From: Gibbula magus
Taxonomy: Eukaryota > Mollusca > Gastropoda > Trochida > Trochidae
Reading direction: 5' to 3'
Length of the DNA stretch: 64,000 nucleotides
Assembly (NCBI GenBank): GCA_936450465.1
Contig: OW388297.1
Coordinates: 50,014,630 to 50,078,629, forward strand
Position numbers and translations under genes: made by a program. How positions within the stretch are numbered: position 1 is the first letter of the stretch; each line of letters opens with the position of its first letter. The notes under the pieces are model-generated. The model worked only from the letters and a program-made list of their open reading frames with translations. It was not told where the DNA came from and ran no database searches. Positions 1 through 14,612 of this stretch are shown in pieces.

Positions 1-439
1 GACACCTGTGTCTGTTGTGATGTAAGTACGGAGATATTGAACATAAGTGCGCTTATTGAATTGTACGTCATCCTTAATGAAAGACCGATTCCCCTGTAAG
101 ATGAGAAAAAATGTCAAGACGGCTTGATATCAATTTATCGAAAGTGTCAGGTCTGGTATTAAATCAATGAAGATGTACTTTATTTTCCTTACTAGTACTC
201 TGGTTTTTTTCACATTGTCAATGCTTGTCATGAGGAATATATTTTATTCAGATATAGAGATTATTACCCGAACAACCATTCAGATGATTTTCTTTACGAG
301 AAGAATACGAATTATTTGAGTACCCAGGGGATAGCGGGGCTTATACACATATTTGCACAATTTGTATGCTACATTTCCGAAGATAATAATGTATCTACGA
401 CTTGTTTTCATGTAACAGTTAGGTAAGACTTCCCTGTGA
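1..439. other. Unassigned AT-rich sequence
   Basis: No gene, repeat or RNA is recognisable here. Stop codons are frequent in all frames. It ends at the left arm of the foldback element. Confidence 0.5.
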
Positions 440-787
440 GATGACGTCACTCTGCATTGCGTTATTACGTCACGGACGATGCAGCACGGGAACTGGTTGC
501 AAGGCAAAAGTGATATATAGAGGATATCTGTCTTTTCTGGACTAATACCATGTTTATCTCATCAAGTGAGATAAAAAGGTTATATGTTCAGGAGTGGCAC
601 AACCACGAGTGAAAATATATAACTTTCCTACCTCACGGGATGAGTTAAACATGGTATTTGTCAAGAATTGACGGATATTCTTTTTATTATATGACGTTAT
701 ATTTGTTATTACGTCCGAAAGGGGTCTTTCACGCCGAGCAGCCGCTAGGAACACCCCGTTACCACAGCAACACTGTGACGTCATAAA
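440..787. mobile_element. Foldback (long inverted repeat) MITE with CRE-like ends
   Basis: The two halves are imperfect reverse complements. AATACCATGTTTATCTC at about 549 matches the complement of the AAACATGGTATT end at about 647-659. The pairing continues outward through GATATCTGTC / GACGGATATTC, and then to TGACGTCAC at 442-450 facing GTGACGTCA at 775-783. The centre (about 590-620) holds a short near-palindrome. A long snap-back structure without coding capacity is typical of foldback MITEs. The outer boundaries and any target-site duplication are not clear, so the ends are approximate. The TGACGTCA octamers near both ends are the cAMP-response-element core; any activity is inference. 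Confidence 0.6.
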
Positions 788-2143
788 CCAATACGCTGCG
801 TCAGACCATTGTTTTATGGCGTCAAACTATATCAGTCACTGGTCGCAGTGAAAATTGTGAAGTTATTTTCACTGTAGCTTGATAGACAGTTTATTTCCTA
901 GATAAATCCCAGAATTTCACTGCTCGTCATATAATAAATGCACATATGCTTATATGGAAATATGTTACCACTTAAGTTTCACTTATAGTAATATAAGTCC
1001 TGGCATGAATTGAATCAATTTGAATTGTCAATGTTATTGTTTAACCGAAGCAGGGTTACGTATTCGTTTTAAGATATAATTCAATTAAATATATGCATAC
1101 AAAGTGTTCAATCGTAAAACTGTGTTTAAATGTCAGATATTCAAAATTTAATGATCATTTGCTTTCAGCAAGGACACCTCAGTTGTGCTTTCATAGTTTT
1201 ACGCTCATATTTTTACTTTTATTAAAAAGAAACTTTTACTACCATTATACTGAACTCCAATATTTAACATTACATTATCGTTGTTCACGTTTTTGTATTT
1301 TTTGTTTTCGTAAAAATTATCAATTAGTTATTTAATACTTATTTAATACAAACAAGGCTATTAAGTGAACCGCTTATACTCAAATGTATTAATGTCTCGT
1401 TTATATTCATACTTCATAACCAGTACTCCATGACAATAACTAATTATACCCTACATTGGAACCGTAAGGTAACTAATAACTTTCAGTCATTAAAAATACA
1501 TTATGTAATTATTTTATGAAATGTATAACGTATAACTTGCATCTGTCACTGTCCGTGTGTCCGGAATATGACCATAATTATTTTTAATGTTTAATTCATG
1601 TCATTGCATATTCCTTTGTAATTTTCAGAAATTAGATAATAGATTTTGTTGTTTTTGTGCCATCATAAAAGTACTAAAATATTAATAAAAAAACGAAGCA
1701 AATTTCACTACGGTAACCGTGCGTGATAATCCGAGTATAAAGAACATGTTTTTGTAGAATAAATGTTAGAGTTATTGTACAAAACTAGTTCATACAACTT
1801 TATTGACATAAATTATCTGTAATATAATCGATAGATAATTGAAAAAATATTTCGAAGGAAATCTTCGGCAGAAATATCAAAGGAAATACGAAGCAAGGTC
1901 ATTGGTCTGCCATTTTTGCCTAGAGCAAGATTTGATCCTTTCGTCTGTGTCATGTGTTAAATACGGTGCCAAATATGAGAAACGTTAGCCTGTCAACATT
2001 AATATCCTTCTTCTTCACATTAAATATCAGGATAGAAGCGGATAAAGCTGTAAAAGATTGCAACTGACGATTTTACAATCACATATTCGTCGAGGACTAT
2101 GAAAGTCAGCTTTTAATTTGTAACACAGATCAAAGGACGGACA
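788..2143. other. Unassigned AT-rich sequence
   Basis: Non-coding in appearance. Short ORFs here (for example 1093-1335) have low-complexity, AT-driven composition and no recognisable domain. No repeat shared with the rest of the window was seen. Confidence 0.45.
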
Positions 2144-2519
2144 TCAGAGGATTTTCACATGGCAAAATAAAGCCGTGATCAAAGAGGCAAAACCGGCTGA
2201 CAGGTTCGATGTATCACACATGTGGGGCTGCGTTATGCCGATGATTATGTGGCCGTTTTTGAAAAATCACTGTCCCGGATTGGCACCGTGCATATCTGCA
2301 GATTACATACCCTCCCGCTTTTCATGTTCCGTTAATAAGACTACACCCCATGACATTACAGGTTTCTACAGCAGAGCACTAATGCATGCTGGGATATCAT
2401 TACCAACCATCGGGGAACCACTTGTCTTAAAGCAAAATATAAAAGATGGCGGAAGTAGGTTTAATCGACTTGAGAGAAAAAATGTGAACAAATTAACCAT
2501 TGAGGATGACTGGTCGTAA
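2144..2519 (+). other. Higher-GC island with a 114-codon open frame, unrecognised
   Basis: A frame stays open from 2175 to a TAA at 2517-2519, with no ATG at its beginning (it would start at GTG). Base composition is richer in GC than the flanks. The translation has no motif, signal peptide or repeat that I recognise. It could be a diverged exon, a pseudogene piece or a conserved non-coding element. I do not call it a gene. Confidence 0.2.
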
Positions 2520-3385
2520 AAGCAATATCCGGACATTTAATCGGATGCGTGCGCATGCCCCAAATTGACAGCTGGTTTTGACAAATCAACTTTGGTAAAA
2601 TACATCAACCTTGGACAGCGCCCAGGGCAGCTTGTAAGAAACTTGTATATACCAGTGTTCATCGTTGCGGCTTAGGCCAAACAAATCGATAATCATCGTT
2701 ATCTTTCCGGCTGTACTAATCGATAACTTACGTTATCTTGGTAGCAATCGTAGAGACGTGCTGTCTGGTGTATGTGCAATGTGCCATGATTGCAAACACC
2801 GCGAACGCAAATGAAAACTGATTCCCACGATAGTAAATACATCGGAAAAGACAAATATACTGGCCGCCCGACGGATAAAAGCTAAATCCATATCCAAAAT
2901 TAGTCGCCCTCGGTCGAAGATTTTGCATAAATCATAGACATTTGACAAACATTTTTATCTTACTTGTTTATGGAGATTTATGTGTGGCACTTTTCAAAGT
3001 TTGCTCGGCCAAACGACCTTTAGCATTATCGACATGTAATTTTCCAATGGGAACAGCAAACTAAATTACTTTTACTAAACGAAGGCAATTTCCATTGCTT
3101 TTATAAGACACTAAGCAAGGCAATTTGATATTTCAATTTACCTAAAATGCGTAGTCATATTCAAAGACAGTAATTCATCATAAATTAACTTCAACCCAGC
3201 TCGAAATAGGAACGGCTCTTGTAAAGTGTGTCTGTATTTCCCATTTCTCTGAGCCTCACTTGCAATATTTATTCAAACGATTATTTGGTTAGACTGAATG
3301 ATTAAAAGTCTTATTTATTCGAAGACTAAGTGTCATCCTAGAAGTGCATACCTATTACAAGGGCTTATGATTATTTTTTGGCTTA
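2520..3385. other. Unassigned sequence
   Basis: Nothing recognisable. Overlapping short minus-strand ORFs at 2728-2948 lie in two frames at once, which argues against coding. Confidence 0.45.
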
Positions 3386-3909
3386 TAAACTACCGGGCAA
3401 AATAAAGTACTCACCTCAGTTGATTTTATCATATTTATGATTTTCAATTGCAAATATCTCAAGTTTTCGATGTCATAATCCAAAACTGATAAGTACAGGT
3501 GTTTAGTTAGCAGTCAAAGAATACTTCTACATGTTTTTTTAAATTTCTTTTTTAAAAATGAATTTTTAAATCTAATTTGTTTTTTAAATTATTTTTGATG
3601 ATACACAATTGTTCACCGACATATAAGACATATCCTATGTGAAAATAAATAAATGTGCCTGATTCTGCACACATTTACAACATTTTAAACAGGGTAGGGG
3701 TCATGTTGGTGTAAATTTCATTCTTAACCCTGTCTTCATTACAAAAAGATATTTGAACTAAATTTAACCACAGTCACCAACAAAGTCATCCAAACTACTG
3801 CAGATAAGTATTATTGTATCGTGCCATAGCCAAATACATCTGATTTCTTTTAAATATTGAATTAATAGAAACAAACTTAGGTGAATACTTTCTTTTGCCC
3901 GGTAGTTTA
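3386..3909. mobile_element. TA-flanked MITE, copy 1
   Basis: The left end TA-AACTACCGGGCAAAA (3386 on) is the reverse complement of the right end TTTTGCCCGGTAGTT-TA (ending 3909). This gives about 24-bp terminal inverted repeats bounded by TA dinucleotides, as in Tc1/mariner-type insertions. The body is AT-rich and has no transposase. Reading this copy forward and the element at 24921-25448 in reverse, they align over most of their length. Shared landmarks include CTCAGTTG near one end and a block around GGTGTAAATTTCATTC / GAAATTTACACC. Lengths are nearly equal (524 and 528 bp including TA). The terminal repeats of the two copies differ, although each copy's two ends match each other. Confidence 0.8.
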
Positions 3910-4140
3910 TTCTAAAAACTGTATGGATATAAATTCCGTAAGAGATTGAATCGCTAATACTACAGGCATATTTAGAATGAAATAACAAGCCGTCCATCCC
4001 AATATTCAGCTGCTGACACAGACATGTGCAATCTGAATTTCTAAAAATCCGTCCTACTATATTTACACGAATTGGAGAATAAGTTTACACGACAGAACCA
4101 GAGAAGCAGAAAAAAACGCTATCTTTCTGCCTTCAAAATT

Positions 4141-4760
4141 ACTTGGGTAATATTTCGAGTAATTTGCCACTGACTAAGGTCAGCGCTCGAATATCAATCA
4201 GAAGAAAATGACCATCCAGCCAAAGCGCATGAAAAGCAAATTATCTCGGCGACTGCGTGAGCGACAAATCCCATTGCCAGGGACTGAGGTATACCGGTCC
4301 CGTGGGAATGAGGTAAATTTCCCTAATATGGCGGTAACATGTCGGGCTAATGCAAGTGGCACATCGTCTGGCGGCCATGATTTGTGATTATTCCCCTCAA
4401 CCTGGCTCTGAAAGAATCATAACTTTGTCAACACCTTATTCAAATCATTTCTGCTTGTGCGAGCACAGACAGGCAATTTTGGCCGGACGCGACTCGCTAA
4501 CAAGTATGGCCGCACGAGAAGATGCCATCTTCGATTTGGAAGGGGCTCTCTTCAAGAAATGACAGATCGGGAGGAGATTTATCTTGGCTATTCAATCAAA
4601 GCTCTGGAGATAGATCACCGGAGGATTTGATACGAATGTATTTGAGCCACTTTGGTCAAAGGTCCGAATGTACATATACGTGCCACTCGATGAAACACTT
4701 TTGGCGATCATTGTGTTTATCCAAAATTGCCTTGGCTGCATTTCGGCCCTTGTAAAGAGA
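4141..4760. other. Unique higher-GC block, possible regulatory or exon-like sequence
   Basis: This block is less AT-rich than its surroundings, holds several short overlapping open frames on both strands (4350-4562, 4522-4755, 4592-4834 reverse) and shares no repeat with the rest of the window. No protein domain is recognisable. Unique, GC-elevated sequence open on both strands fits constrained non-coding DNA at least as well as an exon. This is inference only. Confidence 0.2.
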
Positions 4761-5321
4761 TAGAGAGCTATCGTGTTGCTACATTTACTGAGCTTATTCC
4801 AGTAATATAACATTAAAGATATCAACAGGGACATGTTATATTTTCTTTTTTTGTAAATGAAAGTCAGAACTTGGGAATCTTCAGTATACTACAGAAACAT
4901 AGCAAGATAGAAGATAGAAATATATCTAAAAACTTGAATCAAAAATAAAGAATTACTTATTGATAGAACATCTATCCTAAATCCATATAGCTAACTCATT
5001 TTGTCCATTATATTCCGGAGAAGCATAAGGATATCGTCAAAACTGAGTAGTTAAAGGGAAAGTTCTATCACCGATCTATTGGCAGCATCCGCCATATTGG
5101 ATTCTTGGCATTACGTGAAATGAAAACACGCTATATTTAACCCAATTTTACACTTTTTAAAAAATAAAACATACACAAAGATAGAAAATTCACATAGTAA
5201 CAGATAACACAAAATAAAACTAATAAATAATATGCTGTTAGACCGTAGCGAAATTTCCCCCACTCGCAGCGCCGATGAATGGCTTCACTTCACTTCACTT
5301 TGTCAACAAGTGTGCGCTTGC
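4761..5321. other. Unassigned sequence
   Basis: AT-rich, no gene. A short CACTT repeat (TTCACTTCACTTCAC) lies at about 5283-5299. Confidence 0.4.
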
Positions 5322-5500
5322 TTTTATTAATTTGTGAAATATAAAGTCATCAAAATATTACTTTCATTAGTATCTTTCAATGTGACAGTGTTTTAATCAT
5401 GTATTAATAACATATATGTGTAAACTGTAATATCCTCTCGAATTTCGTTTCCACAAAAATACCCCGAAGTCCTTCCATTTGTTTTAGCGGAGGTTCAGTG
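5322..5500 (+). repeat. Dispersed repeat, copy 1 (partner at 21060-21245)
   Basis: Aligns in the same orientation with 21060-21245. Shared blocks include AATATAAAGTCAT, ATTAATAACATATATG followed by GTAAAC, TTTCCACAAA and a CCATTT...TTTTAGC stretch. Divergence is substantial and no terminal inverted repeat or target duplication was found, so the element class and exact ends are unknown. Confidence 0.5.
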
Positions 5501-5949
5501 CCTTACTATTACCAAGCTGCGTCTTCCTGATGTCGTCAGGTCATATTGAATAATCATAATGTTGATCGTTGATGCTACGTCAAGTATGTCTTTGAATACA
5601 ACGGAATCGACCAGATCCACCAATATAGATGTTCCAGTTCGATGTATTCAATTGATTCTTGGGATGTCTAGTGTGGCGTTTTATAATTGAGAATCGCTGG
5701 AGAAACTAGATCCCGTGATGGAAGTGCATCGATTCAACACTATGACATTGCTCTACATTAGTAGATTACATCAGTTTTAATAGTAATGACAGATGACGAT
5801 TTTACAGTGCCTTTACTATACAACGTATCATACTCTTTCTGAACTGTAACACTTCAATTCATGTTACTGCGACTTCCCTTGTAGTAATATCAACCTATTT
5901 ATGGGTTTAACGTTAAACTGGTCAAACGAAATATATATCGTTCATGGCA

Positions 5950-6490
5950 AGGTGAAATTTCACACATCCACCAAGTATCGAATTTTACTACTCAGAGAAC
6001 GGAGGCTGTCATATGAGGCGATTGAAGGTAACATACCACACAATCATCAGAGGATGTCATATAAAACGATTGAAGGTAACATTCCACACAAACATCAGGT
6101 ATCTAATTGTACTGCTCAAAGAACGGAGGCTGCGATATAAGACGATTTAAAGGTCCCATTCCACACAACCATCAAGTATTTAATTGCACACCCAGAGAAC
6201 AGAGGATGTCATTAAGATGACTGAAGGTAACATACAAACAACCATCTGATATCTAATTGTACTGCTCAGAGAACAGAGGATGTCATATAAGACGATTGAA
6301 GGTAACATTTCACACACCCATCAAGTATCTAATTCTACTGCTCAAGAACAGAGGATGCCATATCAGACGATTGAAGGTAACATACCACACAATCATCAGA
6401 TATCTAATTGTACTGCTCAGAGAACAGAGGATGCCATATAAGACGATCGAAGGTTACATTCCACACAACAATAGCATCGCTATCTTATGG
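5950..6490. repeat. ~76-bp minisatellite, about 6-7 copies
   Basis: The unit runs GAGGATGTCATATAAGACG, then TTGAAGGTAACATTCC, ACACAACCATCAAG, TATCTAATTGTACTGC and TCAGAGAACA. Unit starts are visible at 6202, 6276, 6351 and 6427 (spacings 74, 75, 76). Earlier units near 6000 carry an internal deletion that joins the ATCATCAG block directly to AGGATGTCAT. Spacing is not a multiple of three, so the open frames crossing it (5901-6140, 6257-6499) are not protein repeats. Confidence 0.85.
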
Positions 6491-6500
6491 TTCTGCTAAG

Positions 6501-9500
6501 AGAATAGGGCCCCCTAGATGCTGACCAATTTGGTACTAAACGGTTCACAATGCATATCATTGCCTTGGCCAGCGTCACCACCTCAAACTCTCATATTGGC
6601 CATGATTCACTAATCCGCTGTAAATGCTTCAAAACCACGCTGATATGTACCTGGTTACCTCATTAGAACTAGAAACAGGACCATAATTGATAATATGATC
6701 AGAGCAACATATTCCCCGGAATTTAAAAATAACTAATAGCATCATGAAAGTCCATTATCAAATCCAAAAGAAACATTACCGTTCTAAGTGTTCCAAATAA
6801 ACGCTCCCTATACAAACACATTAAACATTTACATATGAAAGAGGCACAAACTTAATGTGGTTTAATTGACAAATAACCGTAGTCGTCAGTTGTTAATTTT
6901 GATATAATATTGAATGATCAATCCTTGTTCTTACTTACATTTGCGATATTGTTATAGGAGTAAAAGCCCTGTGTTGTATTTCAGGAAATACGGTTGGACA
7001 CGTTGAATGTATATGCAACCAGATGAGTCCGATTTGTTAATAAAACTGATGCATTTTGCATTACTCTTGTTTTATTAGAATCATCAATAGTTGATTACAT
7101 TTGCTTTGAATGGCACATGCCACTTACGTTGAGCCACGTGCAGACATGGGCCAGATGGATAAAATGGATGAACATGTTTTGTTCTTGGAATTGTTGTGTT
7201 CTGCAGAATGGGAAGTATAATCGAGGGCCGTGTGGTACATTATTTAGAAGACGTGTACGGTCCTACTGCTACCATAGATTTATACATACACATATTATAA
7301 CTTACTTTTTTAAAAAAAAATTAAGTTTCCATTGAATATAAAATTCTTATTTAATACTGTAACAGTAAATTTAGTCTGTATAATAACCAATCATGTTAAA
7401 GAGGACAGGCACCTTGTATGAAAGGTCACGTTCAGTGAATGGGCAAAGAAATAGTAGAAATAACCCGATTCATATTTAATGCATTCTGTGCTGTGCATAA
7501 AATTTACACATTCAATACAGTTTATACATTATTCATAACTTCATGCGTTACCCATGTGTTTGTTGTTTTAGCGTTGTAGATTTAAATCGTTCAATTTTAT
7601 GCATTAGAATGATGCATTCTGCATTATGTGTCCTCCCATCTCTAGATTTCAAGAATAATGATTTTTTAAATAATTTTGTTAGAATCATGATGGCACAAAG
7701 GTTGAGCACATAAATTACAGATTCATTGTAGAATATCACACCGCTTCTTATGTTCAACGCACATTTTCAAACTTTTCCATCATGATTCATCTAAAATGTC
7801 GTTAAAGATGAAAGGTGATGTTTGTATTTTGCCATCCCAGTATATCAAATACAGGCACACCTGACATGTATGTTTTGAACTTTTTAACTTCTAATTTAAT
7901 TTCAACAGTAATTGAATCCCATTAAAAGTAAACGATTGAAACATTGTTGAATAGGTCCATATATTCCGTTGATACTGAATTCAATAGATCGGTTTTTAAT
8001 AGATACATATAGGTATTATATATGAAAGATGATACAGTACTGAGACATAATGTTGTATCATCGTATGAACATCATCCAAATCATAAAAGGTATTGCCGAT
8101 ATAATTACATAATACGCTCAGTATCTTGTATTCATAATAGACAATGATTAAAGAGCCGTTGAATATGTTTAGCATGTTAAGTAGAAAATTATTCTGTATT
8201 GATATATTAATGATGTCAATGGCGAGACAAGAATCCTTCTACGACATGAACAGTCAGGAACAATGTTTATATCACGAAGTTTAAGTCAACTTGTTTCAAA
8301 GTTATATATTTCATTCCATTAGTGCGCGCCGAATAATTTTATGTGATTAGACTTTGATTCTTATTTCCTGCGTATCACGTGATTCACGAGGAAGAACACC
8401 TTGCCAAGGGATCAAGGAGACTGATAGCCTCAGAAAAGTAACGACACAAAATTGATCATGATATCCATTGAAGGATATGTTGAACGAAAATAGACAGTGC
8501 AATCGATGATTGTTGCTAAATATGTTCCTGCTTTTGTCGCCATTTTTTTGGACAGAGTGCTCAACACGAGTTGATTAAATGAACAAATGTATCCCGAGCC
8601 TGCCGAGTAAAACAACCGAAAACGAGTTCGGTGCCGAATCTCTAACGACTTCAATATAATTATATTATATGGATGTTTATCACTTAGCCAAACTGATCAA
8701 TCGAAGTTGCTGGCAGTGTGCTGAAACTGAAATGCACCAACGTGACGGCGCTTCGATCATTGTGACGTCACAACTTCATATTATTGTGATGTCATACTTG
8801 CAGGTTTAAAACACGACTTCAATACTGCCGTTTAAATTTTACACTGTAGTATATTAATTATAAACAACAATTCTGTTTAAAATATTAGAAAATGTGAATA
8901 CCAAATGTGTTGTTATTTTGAGACCACTGACATTTTAGGATATAAAAATAGATGAAAGTAAAAGCAGACTAAATTTCATTACCTAAAATTACTCTCGCCC
9001 CGAATATTCAGCTTAACTTCTATAACGCGACCTCACATGGGCTGTCGCTTGCAATTACCGATCCCCAAACCCCAAGCTCCAATACTACTATCATTACTTA
9101 TACATAGGCAATTCACACGCTTAAATCAGCACTAGCGAAAGCAATCCTATTACAGTAATGGTAACAAGCGGCTTTGCGCCAATAGTTCGCTCCATTTACC
9201 TTACAAGATGCGGCAACTCAATAAAAAGCATCCGTTTTTTAACAACAAATTGTCGATGACGTGTTTGGCTGAAACAATCAGCTGTTTTATATGGGTTTCT
9301 CATTTCGAGGACTCGATATTTTAAAATTACGATACTATCACTTGTGATGTGGAATTCGTTTGAAGTTTTCCAACTGGTCCCGATTTCACGAGGAGGATGT
9401 TAATTTCCCTAGAAAATTGACACGCAAAGGCTGAAATGTATTGTTCTGACTTGAAATTGATCATTTTACACTTCTCCTTTTGTCCTGCTCACCCGTCGGT

Positions 9501-10044
9501 ATTTTTGTATTGAGTTGTAAAATAGGAACGTAAGATCAAACATGTTTTTAGTTATCTAATTACGTTATATAATCCCACATTTTTCGAACTTTTCTGAAAG
9601 ATAACATAGTATGAATCAATCATGGTCAAAATGAAATACCATTTAAAAAAACAATAAATTTATATTTTTGCACAATATCCCTTTCGCATTTGATCAATAA
9701 TCGGTAAAAAAAAAAAATTTTTGCCCCGTAATATTCAATGTGTTGACTAATTAAGAAAATGCAATATTAACGTTTGTTGGAAAAACGCATAATTTCAAAT
9801 CTTAAGTCATGTTTCCATGGTAACTAGACATATTAGTCCGGAAGGAAAGTGATTTCCAAACATCACTTTCCTTTGGGAAATTCGATGTTACACTATTTAA
9901 AAGCTTTTTAATGTACCGGTATGAAATTTTATTATCGATATAGCTACTAAACATTTATCAGAACTGATATAGATCAATAAAGCGAGTTTCTCCTCCTTCC
10001 GACGAATAAGTACCTTGGGAAAATCATAGACAACAAACTGACTG
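6501..10044. other. Long unassigned non-coding stretch
   Basis: No gene or large repeat recognised over 3.5 kb. Small items only: a GTGACGTCAC motif at about 8762-8771, a 12-bp hairpin at 9843-9873 (AAGGAAAGTGAT and its complement, 7-8 nt loop), and A/T homopolymer runs near 7308 and 9706. Short ORFs (7117-7335, 7548-7757, 8430-8654) show no domain. Confidence 0.45.
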
Positions 10045-10504
10045 GTATGACCCTTTGTCTCTTCAAAATAAGAATAAACTAAGAAAGATTGTTAAAGTTG
10101 CAGAGAAAATGTCCTGTTCTAACTTTGAGTCTTTAGACACTCAGTACATGTCATCTGTTGTAAATCTATCTGTCAAGGTGTTACAAGACACTACCCATGT
10201 TTTAACTCTTGTTATGATCTTTTACCGTTTGGCCGTAGATATATCTTTTACCAAGTGTTAAAACTAACAGAAGTAAGTACTCTTTTATCCCAGCCAGTAT
10301 ATCACTTTTAAACAAATGTTGAATATTGTTTTCTTCGCTTATTCAATTTATATCTTATCCTCTTTGTTGCTAGTTATGTATTTTAATACCACTGTTATTG
10401 CCCATGTCATGTATGTTGTATTTTCTATGTACTTAACTCTTGGTGTACATAAAATTCCCTTTCGGGTAATAAAGTATTATCTTATCTTATCTTATCTATC
10501 TTAA
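10045..10504 (+). mobile_element. 3' end of a dead non-LTR retrotransposon (LINE)
   Basis: The stretch reads as the C-terminal tail of a LINE reverse transcriptase in three successive frames. First comes NKNKLRKIVKVAEKM with ESLDTQYMSS (10055 on). Then PFGRRY (10225-10242) in a second frame. Then SVKTNRSKYSFIPASISLLN (from 10254) in a third. The order '(N)KLRKIVKxA', 'LLPxGRRY', 'TNRxxxSFIPxxxxLLN' is the usual C-terminus of many animal LINEs. It is followed by a short 3' UTR with TTCCCTTTCGGGTAATAAAG and a (TTATC)n tail at 10476-10500. Two frameshifts and severe 5' truncation make it non-functional. The clade (CR1/L2/Rex-like) is not resolved, and no target-site duplication was seen. Confidence 0.8.
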
Positions 10505-13708
<3,204 letters not shown>

Positions 13709-14447
13709 GACGTCCGCACAGTCAGCGTCTAGCAAGTCTCTAGCCCCAATAATGTGAAGTGCTCGCCTTGAAGGGAACGTGCATAATTTCTTGTCTATTT
13801 ATTGTATTATCAAAAAATTGATATGTTATTAGAATTTATTGTTCTATAGCTATCCCTTAGTCCTGATCAATACAGCCAGGGACAAAATTGAGCGCTAACC
13901 AGAATTCAATCAATGGTTGAAATCATCGATCATATATTAACTATCTGATATGTTCTAGGCCATGGAACAACATATCATTGCAGCATATTTATCAGGGAGA
14001 CAAGGAGTTTCTCAGAATTAAACATCATTATGTATTATTATACTGAATGTGTATAGCGTATAGTTTACTGTTCTTCACTTGACCTTACTTCCATACAACA
14101 ATGCTGCCACCTGGCGCCGTCCACCATCTACCCATTACACGCTGCGTCAACTTGAACACGTAACTTATATTTGACACACGTTATGTTACTGTACACGTAA
14201 CTTGAATTTGCACGTGACCATGATCATTTGTCAAAGAACTTATTATTATTGCACAGGGTTGTTACAGTACACTAGGGACAACATATAACAAGTCTTCAAA
14301 CTTGGTGAATCTAGGGTTTTTGCCACCCTGTCACATGTGTACCCAAATGCTGGCGCCTTGAAATTGCTGATCTGCTAGCCTGGCGCCTTCGACGATTTGC
14401 TCACAAAGTACGTAATTTGATTACGAAGAACTGACATAACTTTTAAG
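13709..14447. other. Unassigned sequence with repeated TGGCGCC motifs
   Basis: No gene. TGGCGCC occurs at about 14112, 14351 and 14380. This heptamer begins the lysine-tRNA primer-binding site of many LTR retroelements, but no matching long terminal repeats were found, so this may be chance. Confidence 0.35.
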
Positions 14448-14612
14448 ATGTCATCTAAGACAAAACCAAAGAATCAATTCTTCAACACAACTTCTGTGTC
14501 CGTACAAGTCAACATCACAAAAGACGTTCAAACCACTGAAGAACTGACAACCGTTCAGCTTGATTTAAGCAGTACTTCCGTCGATCAAAGTATTAAGAGT
14601 TCTTCAACATGA
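14448..14612 (+). CDS. Possible 54-residue ORF, unrecognised
   Basis: ATG at 14448 to TGA at 14610-14612. The translation begins MSSKTKPKNQFFNTTSVSV and is rich in Ser, Thr, Val and charged residues, with codon-like third-position variety rather than AT-driven low complexity. There is no signal peptide, membrane segment, cysteine pattern or known motif. TGGCGCC motifs lie just upstream (14351, 14380), so it might be the start of a decayed retroelement gag-like frame, or a small exon. Neither can be shown. It may equally be chance. Confidence 0.2.
   Translation: MSSKTKPKNQFFNTTSVSVQVNITKDVQTTEELTTVQLDLSSTSVDQSIKSSST

Noticed and set aside
2175..2519. 114-codon protein-coding gene
   Set aside because: No ATG at the beginning, no recognisable domain, no splice context; kept only as an unassigned island.
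5901..6499. Repeat protein across the 76-bp minisatellite
   Set aside because: The period is not a multiple of three, so the same DNA repeat is read in different frames in successive units.
14112..14386. LTR retrotransposon with lysine primer-binding site
   Set aside because: Only short TGGCGCC matches; no pair of long terminal repeats or reverse transcriptase nearby.
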